In this document: in pieces, positions 24,799-35,037 of the stretch
Layout: each line of letters begins with the position of its first letter
How positions within the stretch are numbered: the stretch's first letter is position 1
NCBI GenBank assembly: GCA_021396245.1
Contig: WNYE01000011.1
Location: forward strand, 186,001 to 250,000
Direction: 5' to 3'
Length of the DNA: 64,000 bases
Source: Sporothrix humicola
Taxonomy: Eukaryota > Ascomycota > Sordariomycetes > Ophiostomatales > Ophiostomataceae
Notes under the pieces: model-generated
Databases searched by the model: none
What the model saw: only the letters and a program-made list of their open reading frames with translations
What the model was told of the DNA's origin: nothing
Program-made: the position numbers and the translations under genes

Positions 24799-27700
24799 AT
24801 GGCGCCCACCCCAGCAGAACGTATTGAACAGTTTGGCAAGTGCTACACCATTGACGATGTCGTCCGCCTGCGGGCCCGCGATGGAGAACAGACGCCCATC
24901 CTGGGGATGCCACGTGGAAAGGACGATCCGGCAGACTACGAGTACTTTACTGGCAAGGAGCTCGACCGCATGATCGACGAAGCGTGCCGTATTCTTGTCA
25001 GCAAGGGTCTCGTCGTCAACTCCAAAAAGACAATCACACTCTATGCCGTGTCGGATCTGTCCTTTGTCGTCACCTTCTTTGCCCTCTTCCGCCTGGGATG
25101 CAAGGTCCTTACCATGTCGGCCCGTCTGGGCCCACCGGCTTGCCTGCATCTGCTCAAGACGGCCGAGTCCAATATTGTGCTGCACAGCTCAAATACTCGT
25201 ATCGACTCAGCACTCGCCGAAGTTGTTGTCGAGCGGCCGGATATCCAGCTTCTGCCCATGCTGACCCGCGACGAGTTTGACAAGCCCGATGCCGAGCCAC
25301 AGCCGCCCTTTGAGCGCGAGATTGCCGACCGCGAGGCCGAGCATGTCGAGGTGTGCCTCATGGCCCATTCGTCGGGCTCGACGGGCCTGCCCAAGCCATT
25401 GATGTTGTCCCATCGCAGTCTGCAGAATTCGCTATTGTCTGGCACCGGCCTGCGCGCATTCAATGCTCTTCCGTGGTACCATGTCCACGGCCTCATCACA
25501 TCCCTCCAGGCCATGTGGATGCGCCAGCCGGCCCATCTGTTCAACCCAGCACTCCCACTCACAGCCGCCAACCTCGTGGCCGCTCTGCGTTTTGTCAAGC
25601 CAGAGATCTGCCACTGTGTACCGTATGCTCTGAGCCTGATCGCCGAAGATGAGGCTGGCGTCGAGGTTCTCAAGCAGTGTAAGATTGTCACATCGGCCGG
25701 GGCTAAGACTCCCGACGAGTTGGGTGACCGTCTGATCGCCGCGGGTGTTAATCTCGGCGTCATCTATGGCATGACCGAGGTCGGCCATGTTGGCGACTCC
25801 ATCTTCAACCGCAAGCCGGAGGACGCCGACTCTTGGGCCTATGTTCGGCCGTACCCTAATCTCAATGAGCACATGCAGTTCAAGCACGTCGAGGGCAGCA
25901 CCTACGAAGCTGTCTTTTTCAAGTCGCACCCGGCCCTGCTCATGTCAAACTCCAACGACCCGCCCGGCTCCTACTACGCCAAAGATCTCTTTACGCCGCA
26001 CCCGACCATCCCCAATGCCTGGAAGTACATTGCTCGCCAGGATGACCGTCTAACACTGATTACCGGTGAGAAGATTTTGCCTCTGGGCATGGAAGGCGCT
26101 GTTCGTGAGCACCCGCTTGTCCGGGATGCACTCATGTTTGGCAATGATCGTGCCATCCCGGGTATGCTCGTGTTCCGGGCTCAGGCTGCTGCTGCTCTGA
26201 CCGAAGACGAGTTTATACGTGCTATTTGGCCCGCCATTGAGCAAGCCAATGGCATTGCGGACGAGTTTGCTCGCATCACCCGCGATATGGTGGCATCGAT
26301 TGCCTACGGCGTCGAGTACCCGGTCACCGACAAGAGCAACATTATCCGCGCAGGTGCCACACGCATGTTTTCGACACAGATTGAGGCCATCTACGCCAGA
26401 CTTGATGGAGCAGGTGCCTCCAACGGTTCATCGAACGGCACGTACTCGAAGAAACCGGCGGCACTCGACGTTGCCGGCCTCGAAGCATTTATCATTGACA
26501 CCTTCCGCACGCAGACAGAAATTGAGCTGCCCAGTGCCGATGCCGACTTCTTCGCGTCGGGTGTCGACAGTCTGCGTGCCATCCAGGCCCGCCGTCTATT
26601 CCAGGAGTCACTCGACTTTGGAAGTTACCGCCTGCCCACGAATGTTGTTTATGATGCTCGTACAGCTGCCAACCTAGCCGGTGTCTTTTACAACCTGCTG
26701 AACCCGAGCAATGGAGCGAACGGAACCAACGGTACAGACGGCGTGAATGGCACCAACGGCCACGCCAACGGAAACGGCGTCCATACCGAGTCGGAGAAGG
26801 ATCCACTGGCTGTTATGCAGGACCTAGTTGACAAGTACTCGACCTTTGACACCGAATCTCAACATGCCGACGGTGGAGAGTCTGTGGTCCTCACCGGTGC
26901 CACTGGTGCTCTCGGTGCCCACATTCTGCACCAGTTGTTGTACGACTCCAAGGTCGAGCGCGTGACCTGTCTCGTCCGCGGTCCTCATGGTCTCAAGCGT
27001 GTCCACGCGTCTCTGCGCGAGCGTGGTCTGGGCTTGGGCTCGTCTCGCACGATTGCCCGCAAATTGATTGTCCTCGAAGCCCCCGACCTTGGCGAACCTC
27101 TGTTGGGCCTTGACGCTTTTGACTACAGCGGCCTTGTCGCCGACACAACCACAATTATTCACGCTGCCTGGCCCGTTCATTTCGGCCTGTCCGCCTCGAG
27201 CTTCGAGCCCCATATCGCCGGCCTCCGCAACCTGCTGCAGCTGTCTCTCCAGGTCCCATCGCGCAAGCCTGCCCGCGTTCTCTTTGCTAGCAGTATCTCG
27301 GCCGCCTTTAACGTGCCTCGCCCTGAGAATGGTGAGCCGGCTGTCGTTCCCGAGGGTCCACTGGCTTCGTTGAGTGACGCCTCGGAGGGTCTTGGCTATG
27401 CCGCATCCAAGCTCGTTGGCGAGCGTATCTGCGAAGCTGCTGCCCGCCAAGGTGCGAACGTCGCTGTCCTGCGTATTGGCCAGATCACGGGCGACACGGA
27501 CCGCGGTATCTGGAACGACCGTGAGGCCGTGCCGCTGCTCGTGCGCAGTGCTTTGGAGTTGAAGGTGCTGCCTCGTCTGGACGGCCAGCAGGGCCGCTGC
27601 GAGTGGGTCCCCGTAGATGTGGTCGCTGCTGCGTGTATCGAGATTGCCACGGCCATGAAGGAGTCGGGCGTCATTACGCCGAGACGCAACAGCGAGACCG

Positions 27701-28104
27701 CCGGCCACCCTGCGGCTCCATCTGCTGGTCCCAAGGCACGCTACTACAACATCAACACACCCCACGTCATCTCGTGGAACGATGAGGTCCTGCCCGCATT
27801 CAAGGACGCCGGTCTCGATTTTGAGGCTGTTTCCCTTACCGAATGGCTGGCCAAGCTGCGTGCCCATGGCGAGGCTCTGAGCGGCGAGCCCGACGCCATT
27901 GCCAAACGCCTGCCGGCCCTCAAGCTCGCCGACTACTATGAGCGCAATTACGGCGGCAGCCCGGAGTCAGCCAACCTGCGGTTTAGTATCGCCAAGGCAA
28001 GCCGTGACAGCCCGACGCTGGCGGCGTGCCCCAACATGGTCGAGTCGCAGCTGGCGGGCAAGTACCTGAAGGCGTGGCTCAAGAAGTGGGAGGGTGAGAA
28101 GTGA
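24799..28104 (+). CDS. NRPS-like carboxylic acid reductase (adenylation-thiolation-reductase)
   Basis: An intronless frame of 1101 residues with A-T-R architecture and no condensation domain. Enzymes of this layout activate a carboxylic acid with ATP, load it on the carrier Ser, and release it as aldehyde or alcohol with NADPH. Visible motifs: A3 loop SSGSTGLPKP at about residue 190, A5-like GMTEVGH at about 324, carrier motif FFASGVDSLRA with the phosphopantetheine Ser near 591, a Gly/Asn-rich linker (about 634-660), the reductase dinucleotide fold TGATGALGAH at 699-708, and the SDR-type YAASK (Tyr 867, Lys 871). It is too short for Lys2 aminoadipate reductase and lacks its N-terminal region. 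The substrate cannot be read from the sequence. No PKS, MFS pump or Zn2Cys6 regulator lies beside it; the P450 is 11.8 kb downstream. It is convergent with D-lactate dehydrogenase, 160 bp away. Confidence 0.93.
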   Translation: MAPTPAERIEQFGKCYTIDDVVRLRARDGEQTPILGMPRGKDDPADYEYFTGKELDRMIDEACRILVSKGLVVNSKKTITLYAVSDLSFVVTFFALFRLGCKVLTMSARLGPPACLHLLKTAESNIVLHSSNTRIDSALAEVVVERPDIQLLPMLTRDEFDKPDAEPQPPFEREIADREAEHVEVCLMAHSSGSTGLPKPLMLSHRSLQNSLLSGTGLRAFNALPWYHVHGLITSLQAMWMRQPAHLFNPALPLTAANLVAALRFVKPEICHCVPYALSLIAEDEAGVEVLKQCKIVTSAGAKTPDELGDRLIAAGVNLGVIYGMTEVGHVGDSIFNRKPEDADSWAYVRPYPNLNEHMQFKHVEGSTYEAVFFKSHPALLMSNSNDPPGSYYAKDLFTPHPTIPNAWKYIARQDDRLTLITGEKILPLGMEGAVREHPLVRDALMFGNDRAIPGMLVFRAQAAAALTEDEFIRAIWPAIEQANGIADEFARITRDMVASIAYGVEYPVTDKSNIIRAGATRMFSTQIEAIYARLDGAGASNGSSNGTYSKKPAALDVAGLEAFIIDTFRTQTEIELPSADADFFASGVDSLRAIQARRLFQESLDFGSYRLPTNVVYDARTAANLAGVFYNLLNPSNGANGTNGTDGVNGTNGHANGNGVHTESEKDPLAVMQDLVDKYSTFDTESQHADGGESVVLTGATGALGAHILHQLLYDSKVERVTCLVRGPHGLKRVHASLRERGLGLGSSRTIARKLIVLEAPDLGEPLLGLDAFDYSGLVADTTTIIHAAWPVHFGLSASSFEPHIAGLRNLLQLSLQVPSRKPARVLFASSISAAFNVPRPENGEPAVVPEGPLASLSDASEGLGYAASKLVGERICEAAARQGANVAVLRIGQITGDTDRGIWNDREAVPLLVRSALELKVLPRLDGQQGRCEWVPVDVVAAACIEIATAMKESGVITPRRNSETAGHPAAPSAGPKARYYNINTPHVISWNDEVLPAFKDAGLDFEAVSLTEWLAKLRAHGEALSGEPDAIAKRLPALKLADYYERNYGGSPESANLRFSIAKASRDSPTLAACPNMVESQLAGKYLKAWLKKWEGEK

Positions 28105-28264
28105 TGCGGTGGACGGTTGATTGATTTTTTATCCCGTATATTTTGACATATATTTGATTTTGTGTGAATGTAGATGAATGCTTTGTTGTTTTCTATGCAA
28201 AGATTAAATGATATATAAATACAGTCATGTTTCAGCTCAGCCTCCTGTTCATACCGGCTTGCTC

Positions 28265-30199
28265 TTACTTTCCAGTGTTCTTCTTCATGCGTACAACCTT
28301 GTCGCAGTTGAGAAGACACAGCGGGTCGAACGAGTTCTTGATCTGTTGTTGTTAGTGCCAACGAACCAAACAATTGGAAAATGAGTAGGGAGAGTAACCT
28401 ACCTGCCGCATCAGGTCGACTGCCGAAGTGCCCAGCTCCTTGTCGAGATAGTCCCGCTTCACCAGCCCGACGCCGTGCTCGCCCGTCACCGTGCCGTCCA
28501 TGTTGATCGCCCGCTCCACCATGCGGTGCACAAGATCCTCGGCCTGGTCCTTTTGCTTGGGCGTGTAGAACAAAAAGCAGTGGAAATTGCCGTCGCCCAC
28601 GTGCCCGATAATGCCACCGTCGACGCCGCTCGCCACAATGTCCTTGGACGTCAGGTCGACAATGTCGGCCAATCTACTAATAGGGACGGCCACGTCCGTG
28701 ATCCACGCATTCTGCTCGTCCGTCTTGTTGCCGGCTGCCGTGAACAGCGCCTGCTTGCGCGCTTCCCACAGCTGCTCGGACTCCTCGGGCGTACGCGCCG
28801 TGTCCAGCGCGATGGCGCCCGACTCCTTGGCAATGCCCTCGACCACCTTGGTCTGCTCAAACACGGCCAGCTTCGTCGTGCCGGCAAACTTGAGGAACAG
28901 CGTGGGCTTCTCGGGCCACGATCGGCCCGTCGACGCCCCCGCAGAGTCATTGATCCACTTCATGGCGCGGCCGCCAATGAGCTCGACAGCGGCGACGTGC
29001 ACGCCCGCCGAGACGAGCTGAATCACAGTATCGCAGGCCGAGTGGAACGAGTCAAAGGTGGCGACCGTGACCTGCTCGTAGGCCGGCTTGGACGTGAGCT
29101 TGAGCGTCGCCTCGGTGACAATGCCCAGCGTGCCCTCGTTGCCGATAAACAGCTTTGTGAGATCGTAGCCAGCGCTCGATTTGCGCGGCCGCCGCCGTGC
29201 CTGCACCACAGTACCGTCAGCCAGAACAACCGTCAGGCCCAGAACCCACTCCCGCATCGTGCCATAGTAGTACGCATTCGTGCCCGAACAGCCTGTGCCC
29301 ACCATGCCGCCAATCGTGGCGCCCGGACCGGGGTCGGGCGGGAAGAACAGCCGGCGGTCCGCCAGCGCCTCATTGAGCTGCTCGTACCCGACGCCCGGTT
29401 GCACGACGGCGTCAAAGTCCGCGCCGTGCACCGTCAGAATCTTGTTCATCCGCGACAGGTCAATCGAGATGCCGCGGCACGTGTTGGCAAAGTGGCCCTC
29501 GAGGCTGGTGCCGCCGCCAAACGCCACAACGGGGACGCGCCGCCGGTGGCAGATGCGCATAATGGCGCTGACGTCCTCGGTCGACTGCGGATAGACGACA
29601 AAACTCGGCGCGTCGTCCCCGGCCTCCGACTCGCTGTACGACGACCACGCGCTCGACGTGTGCCGCGCCAGCTCGTCGCGGTGGTCCGTAATGGCCTTTT
29701 CGCCCACGACGGCGGCAATCTCGGCGCGTGTAAACTTTAGGTTGTCGGGCGACGTGTCGTGCTCGACATCGGGAGCTCTGCTCAGAGGGAGCGTCGACTT
29801 TGTGCTGTTTGATGAAACAGGGCCGTCCTCTCTGGCTTCTGTCCTATGCTTGTCCTTGCTGATGAGCTGGTCGGCGACGGACGGCACATTGGTGTTGGTG
29901 CCCTCCTTGGACCTGGCCGTGCGGCGGCCAATTATGTACGCCGTGAGAGCCACGACGAGGCCGCCTATTCTGTTAGTGAGCGGGCAAAACGAATACACAA
30001 GGGGGGGCAGTACCTCACCAACTCCATAAACGAGGCCGGTATCGACATGCTTGGGGTTTTCGCCGTTCGAGTAGAAGCGCCGGTGGACTCGGGAGGCGTT
30101 CACGACAGAAGGCGTGGCTGTCGTCCGGCCGGCGCCGGCAATCAATGTGGTACGAGAAAGAACATACGATGATGTCACTGGCAGCCGCAGCCTCTTCAT
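28265..30199 (-). CDS. DLD1: Mitochondrial D-lactate dehydrogenase (cytochrome), FAD-dependent
   Basis: Oxidises D-lactate to pyruvate and passes electrons to cytochrome c at the inner mitochondrial membrane. Three exons (30019-30199, 28403-29964, 28265-28342) give 606 residues. The N terminus is a basic presequence ending near RRFYS; the first splice creates one membrane helix (GLVYGVGGLVVALTAYII). The PCMH-type FAD domain carries VVAFGGGTSLEGHF, FFPPDPGPGATIGGMVGTGCSGTN in two blocks, and GTLGIVTEATLKL; the C-terminal FAD-oxidase domain contains GHVGDGNFH and TGEHGVGLVKRDYL. The last small exon adds IKNSFDPLCLLNCDKVVR, the typical fungal end. Intron 1 (29965-30018, 54 nt) is a multiple of three with no stop, so an unspliced message would also stay open. 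Intron 2 is 60 nt. Confidence 0.95.
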
Positions 30200-30692
30200 G
30201 GTGGGTGGTGATCGGTCAAGTCGATTAAATTCGAGCTCGATGAGAATTCAATGCTCAACCTAGAAATGAGCTGAATTGAATTGAGAAAGCTCAATTGAAG
30301 CTGAAGGGTGCCATTCGAGGTCTTTTTGCACTCCATTGAGCCTGTGATTGGGCTGTTAGGTAAGCGCCATGTGTGTATGTCTTGCATGGCATGTCTTTTG
30401 TAACATTCCGCAGCTTCTAGTGTGCAACGGCCAGTCAAGGGAGATCAACCTGACTCCGACTCCCCTTAAATTCACCCTAAAATTCCCCAAAGTGGTGTAA
30501 GTCAATGAACAAGACCAACGAAACTACGCGACCGGGACCTGACGATGCGGGCGCTAGTTAGGAAGCGCCACGAGATAAGACACTTCTTCCATCGCCAATT
30601 CGGATGGCAGAACGTCGAGGAGCGTGTGAGAGGAATTTCAAAAATGGTGCAAAAAAGTATATTAAATCCAAGAAAATCCAAATTAGCTCTCT
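30200..30692 (-). other. Spacer upstream of D-lactate dehydrogenase
   Basis: This 493-bp stretch between two minus-strand genes should hold the DLD1 promoter and the 3' UTR of the hydrolase gene. It contains several AATTGA/TCAATT repeats around 30225-30300. No gene is visible. Confidence 0.4.
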
Positions 30693-32138
30693 TTATTTTG
30701 TCCAAAAACTCGATGCCCAAGCTGCAAGAGCCTTTGTTGGCGATGCCGGGCCATTCTTGTCGGTCGGTTCGGGGTTGTCGGTAGGATTTGAATCTAGATG
30801 GATGGTGTCAGCGAAAGGGGATAATTTAATGACAGGGTCTCTCTAACAAAGGGTTCCACGATTCGACTTACCAGCCTTCTCCTCTTGCTCTTCGGCCTCT
30901 GCAATGGCCTCCAGACTCTTGCCCGCCTCCGGACTGTATCCCATCCGCCGGTACACCTCCCGCTGGAACGCCACAATGCTCGGCACCCCAATCTTGTCCA
31001 CCGCCGGCATCAGCTGTGTCACAAAGAACCCGCATACACCGGCTTTGCTGTCGACCCACCACAAGATGTGATACAGCCCGCTCCACATGAGGGATCCGTC
31101 CTGGAGTCCCGTCTTGCTTGTCCCGTCCACCAGCACACCGCCAAGGCCCCAGTCGTGCTCGCCCTTGTTCAGGATACTCCGGCAGATCCACACGGGGAGG
31201 TCGAGACAGACTTCCAAGGGCTTCTTCTGGGAAAGGGTGAGCTGCTTGCTGAACATGGCCGCCGTTGTGGCGGGGGACAGCAGTTTGCCATCGTCGACGA
31301 GCAGGGAATAAATGATCTTGCAGAAATCAGCGACCGTACAGTGAACACCCTCACCGCCCATGCAGACATCCTCGCCGTCGTCGTTCTTTTCGGGATAAAC
31401 AGTGTCTGGAACGTAGGACAGAGCGCCCGTCCATGGGCTGCGAGAGGACATGCCGGACAGCCTCTTGGCCAGCTCCGGGTTGCTCTGCGGGAAGAATGTG
31501 AGGCTCGCCAAGCCGAGCGGTTTGGCAATGTGCTGGGCCATCCACGCTTCCAGTGAGCACCCTGCAACACGCTCAACGACCCGGCCGGCCCACGTCACTC
31601 CGCTCCCGTATGTCCAGCCATCGCCCGGGTCGTGCAGCAGCGGGTGTGCCAGCCGCTCTTCCAGGCTGCTGCCGCCGGCCACTTTCTCGGAGCGCCACCA
31701 ACGGACGCGCCACAGCGGCTGCCACTGCAAAAAGTCGTAGCCGGCGCCCGAGGTCTGGTTGAGGAGGGAGCGGAGTGTAATGATCGCCGCCGGATCGCGG
31801 GGCCGTGTAATCGGTTTGCCATACCAGGTGAAACCAGTCAAGACTTCGAGAGATGCCAACTCTGGAACGTGTTTAGCAACGTCGTCATCCAGTCCAATGA
31901 GGCCCTTCTCGACCGCCTGCAGCGCGGCAATGGTTGTGACCAGCTTGGATGACGAGGCGAGACGCACGACCGTGTCCATGCTCATCGGAGGCCGTTGTGT
32001 CGGGTCTGGGTTCTCGAGGCTGGCGACGCCCAGCGCCTTGTCGTAAATGACATTTCCCTTCTTGTCCTTGGCCCAGAGAGCCACGCCTGCCAGCTCGCCC
32101 TTCTCTACCGTCTTCTCAATGTAGTCGTCGAAAGACAT
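30693..32138 (-). CDS. Beta-lactamase-fold serine hydrolase (EstB/LovD-like)
   Basis: Member of the serine beta-lactamase/penicillin-binding superfamily, which in fungi includes esterases and acyltransferases such as LovD. The catalytic signature is complete: Ser 62-x-x-Lys 65 in RLASSSKLVT and Tyr 177 in DGWTYGSG. A late glycine-rich strand (WGLGGVL) fits the third motif region. Exon 1 is 30872-32138. A GTAAGT donor at 30871 and a TCTAG acceptor at 30794 (CTGAC branch, 78 nt) lead to a small exon 30693-30793, so I predict 455 residues ending KALAAWASSFWTK. If that intron is retained, the protein ends nine residues later (stop at 30843) with no other change. There is no signal peptide, so it is probably cytosolic. 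Its substrate is unknown, and an acyltransferase role with the NRPS-like gene 2.6 kb away is only a guess. Confidence 0.85.
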
Positions 32139-32964
32139 GTTCGTGAATGGTGAGTTGCTGTGCTTTTGTTCTTGGCTCAGTTATGAGTTCTTCTTGTCTA
32201 GATGAGTGGCCAAGGTATACTCTCGAACGAGGCTGTCGTTAGTCGAGGAAATTCTGGATCAGACATTTCATGTCTGCTTACCTCCCTCCAATACCCCTCT
32301 GGCTAGATATGTCGTAGCCTTTCTGCATAGAAACTCATTTCGTGCCGAGTATCCGGTCCGTATAAACGAGGTATTCTATGCCAATGTATTAGCTCTCATC
32401 TGGGAAGGGGTTGATTGAGGTCTGGCCATACCTTTCCCTTCATTATGCATATTGTAAACGGCGTCTTTGTTGAAAGCTCATTTGTTTCCGGCACTTCACC
32501 TTGAGAAATAGAGTGTTGAGTGCACTCCTTCCAATTAGCCTGCAGGTACGTACGGCGTACAGCATATTCGGGTTTGTTTGTCGGCATATCTGGTCGATAT
32601 GACGGCACCAAGCACCATCCTTTTCAGCCGGGCCGCCTTCTATTTTGCTTCTGCCCAGAGGCCAAGCAGGCCAAGCAATGCTTGTTCGGAGTGACTCGAC
32701 AAGCTTGTATTTTGACGAATCCTTAGATGAAACATGGCGATAGGCGGCATCGGCTATTGGTCCTATTTTTGGACGACGGAACAACCTGCAAGTTAGCAGT
32801 CGAGTGAATCTGAATTAATGCGATGGACAAGATAACTAATTGAGGAGTAAACAAAATTGAATTCAAAAGCCGCGAGTAAAGGTATATCAAGAGAAAAACA
32901 GCTCGCTAGTAAACCAAAAGAACGATAACCAAAAAGAGTATTCAAAAAGTAGAAAAGGCCGGCG
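32139..32964 (-). other. Spacer between hydrolase and CorA genes
   Basis: An 826-bp stretch with promoter of the hydrolase on the left and the CorA 3' UTR on the right (AT-rich, 32800-32950). No gene or repeat is recognised. Confidence 0.4.
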
Positions 32965-35037
32965 TTAGTTTGACTTCTTGGAGTGTTTCCGGCGATGCTT
33001 CCGGAGACGCAGAATGTGACGGCGCTGGACGAGCGATTTGCAGTAGCTAATTATCATGTCGTACATCATGATGGTCGCGGTGAAGAAGATGACGGGGCCG
33101 GCAATTTTCCAAAAGAAGGGAATGCCACGCTCCAAGTCTGTAAAGCCGTCAAAGTTTTGACCAAAGTAGCCTGTCAAGAAGGTCAAAGGCAAAAAGATAA
33201 TGGTGACAACCGTCAACTGCTTCATGCTCTCGTTCTGGTTGGCCGAGATGGTGTTGAAGATGAGCGAGATCATGTTCTCGGCCTGGCCGCGGATCTGGTC
33301 GAGCGATTCGGTAATGAGCACGCAGTGATCCAGAACATCAGCAAGGTAGACAACTGTCGTTGGCGAAATCGTGACGCCCTTGGCTGGGTTCTGCAGATCG
33401 TCGGCGGCGACAATACCCGACTCGTGATCGCGCAGGGTGTTGATCAGGTTCATAACCGGATTAATAAAGCTCAGCACCTTGTTCATTTCCGTAATGGTAA
33501 TGTACAAGCTCTTGGTGTGCTTGACACTCGGGCTCGTGAGCACGTCCAACTCTAAGTCGGCAATCACATCGCCGTAGCAGACAGTGACGGGGATGGCCAG
33601 GTCGATGATAGCGTCCAGAATGGCCTGGGTGACCATGGAGGCATCACATGATCGCCGCAAGCTTGTGTCGGGCAGCCGCAACCGCCTAAGGATAGGCTGC
33701 TCGACATCTTGCGCCGAAAGTTCAAAGAAGGAAATGATGGTGTTGTCGTCGGTAATAAACATGGAGACCTGCTCGGCGGCCACAGCCAGATTCCGCGAGC
33801 TTAGGGCGGAGTGGCTCTCCATGAAATCGGTACGGGCGTCGTTGGGTGACGAGTGATACCTCTGCAGTGTCCGGAACGCGTTGATGTGAGCCAAATCCTG
33901 CACTTCCCGCATCATCGTCAACCGACGTGAGAAGCTGTGTTGTCCGCTCTCGAGATGCCTAGACGGGAAGGAAGGCCTCGACTCGGCTGCTTTCCCGCCG
34001 TTGCGGTCCCTGCTCCCGCTCCGGCGGCGAAATATGCCTCGCACCCGCTGAGAAAAGGCACTCTTGCGCGAGTGGCCAGAGCGACCACTCCTGATACTTG
34101 CACCGCGTTTGTCTTTCGCCGCGCCGTCGTCGTCGTCATCGCTACTGCAGCTATCGCTGTCGCTGTCGTCGGACCGGCTGATACGGTTCTTGGCGTAGTC
34201 GAAGTGCACGAGCTTTTGAAGCGTCAAGACCATGAACGTGTGCGTCGGGTACCAGTCGGCCTTTGTGCGGTTTCGTGTGTTGATCAGATCTTCGATGGCC
34301 AGCCTGTGCAGGTTTTTGTAGTTGCCCAGCATCTGGATGACGTCCCAACTCAAACCGTTAACATTGATCCAGCGGCACTTCATGCCCGCCGGCTGGGGTT
34401 GCGCCAGAAAGCCGCCCAGGGTATCGTTGTTGAGCCGTGTCGTCACAATGTCTTCCTGGCTGAAATCGACCACGGTAATCTCGCTTGGGGACATCATTTC
34501 CTCCAGTCTTTCGCGTCCACCGTCGGGTTTGCTCGTGTCGATACCGGGCTCGGCGCCCGGCTGCCAACCCGGCCGCACCTCATAGTCAGAGAAGTCGTCC
34601 ACATTACGAAACGTGACTGCACGCTTTGTCATGCGGCGGCGCAGGCTCGGTGGGATGGTCGGCGACATGAGGCTACCCGGGTCGTCGACGGCCGAGTTTG
34701 CGCCGCGGACGGGGACTTCCGAGTCAGATAGGGGCCGGCTTTGGCTATGGCTATGTCCTCCGTAGCCATGATCGTTGCTGCCGCCTCGGCTGTGACCGTG
34801 GCCATGGCTGTTGGCGAGTTGGGGATTGACGGACAGAGCTGTAGGCGCAGATACAGTGCTTGTCGGGGCTCCTTCCGCGGCGTAATGGATGTGTCTTTGC
34901 GACGGAACAGGCAGTGTGGGAGTCGTCGACTCGGGCGACAGCGGTTGAGATGAAGATGCTGCGACTGGTGCGTTCTCGTCTGCGGTCACAATTGGAGGCA
35001 CGGTAGGCGGGCCACTGGGGTCGGGCGGCGACGACAT
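32965..35037 (-). CDS. CorA-like divalent metal ion transporter
   Basis: An intronless frame of 690 residues. The first 150 or so are Ser/Pro/His-rich and disordered. The cytosolic CorA domain follows, with the pattern RWINVNGLSWDVIQMLG, LHRLAIEDLINTRNRTKADWYP and, later, the stalk DQIRGQAENMISLIFNTIS then NESMKQLT. Two helices close the protein (VVTIIFLPLTFLTGYF and AGPVIFFTATIMMYDMII) with a basic tail. The selectivity motif at the end of helix 1, normally GMN, reads GQN here (YFGQNF). That fits a fungal side branch of the family rather than the Alr1 or Mrs2 magnesium channels, so the transported ion is uncertain. A charged Asp/Ser-rich insert (about residues 290-320) is encoded by GAC/AGC runs. 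The start ATG is the first of the frame. Confidence 0.92.
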   Translation of the reverse strand: MSSPPDPSGPPTVPPIVTADENAPVAASSSQPLSPESTTPTLPVPSQRHIHYAAEGAPTSTVSAPTALSVNPQLANSHGHGHSRGGSNDHGYGGHSHSQSRPLSDSEVPVRGANSAVDDPGSLMSPTIPPSLRRRMTKRAVTFRNVDDFSDYEVRPGWQPGAEPGIDTSKPDGGRERLEEMMSPSEITVVDFSQEDIVTTRLNNDTLGGFLAQPQPAGMKCRWINVNGLSWDVIQMLGNYKNLHRLAIEDLINTRNRTKADWYPTHTFMVLTLQKLVHFDYAKNRISRSDDSDSDSCSSDDDDDGAAKDKRGASIRSGRSGHSRKSAFSQRVRGIFRRRSGSRDRNGGKAAESRPSFPSRHLESGQHSFSRRLTMMREVQDLAHINAFRTLQRYHSSPNDARTDFMESHSALSSRNLAVAAEQVSMFITDDNTIISFFELSAQDVEQPILRRLRLPDTSLRRSCDASMVTQAILDAIIDLAIPVTVCYGDVIADLELDVLTSPSVKHTKSLYITITEMNKVLSFINPVMNLINTLRDHESGIVAADDLQNPAKGVTISPTTVVYLADVLDHCVLITESLDQIRGQAENMISLIFNTISANQNESMKQLTVVTIIFLPLTFLTGYFGQNFDGFTDLERGIPFFWKIAGPVIFFTATIMMYDMIISYCKSLVQRRHILRLRKHRRKHSKKSN

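Noticed and set aside
26824..27867. Minus-strand open frame of 347 codons inside the NRPS-like gene
   Set aside because: Shadow of the reductase domain frame; no family resemblance.
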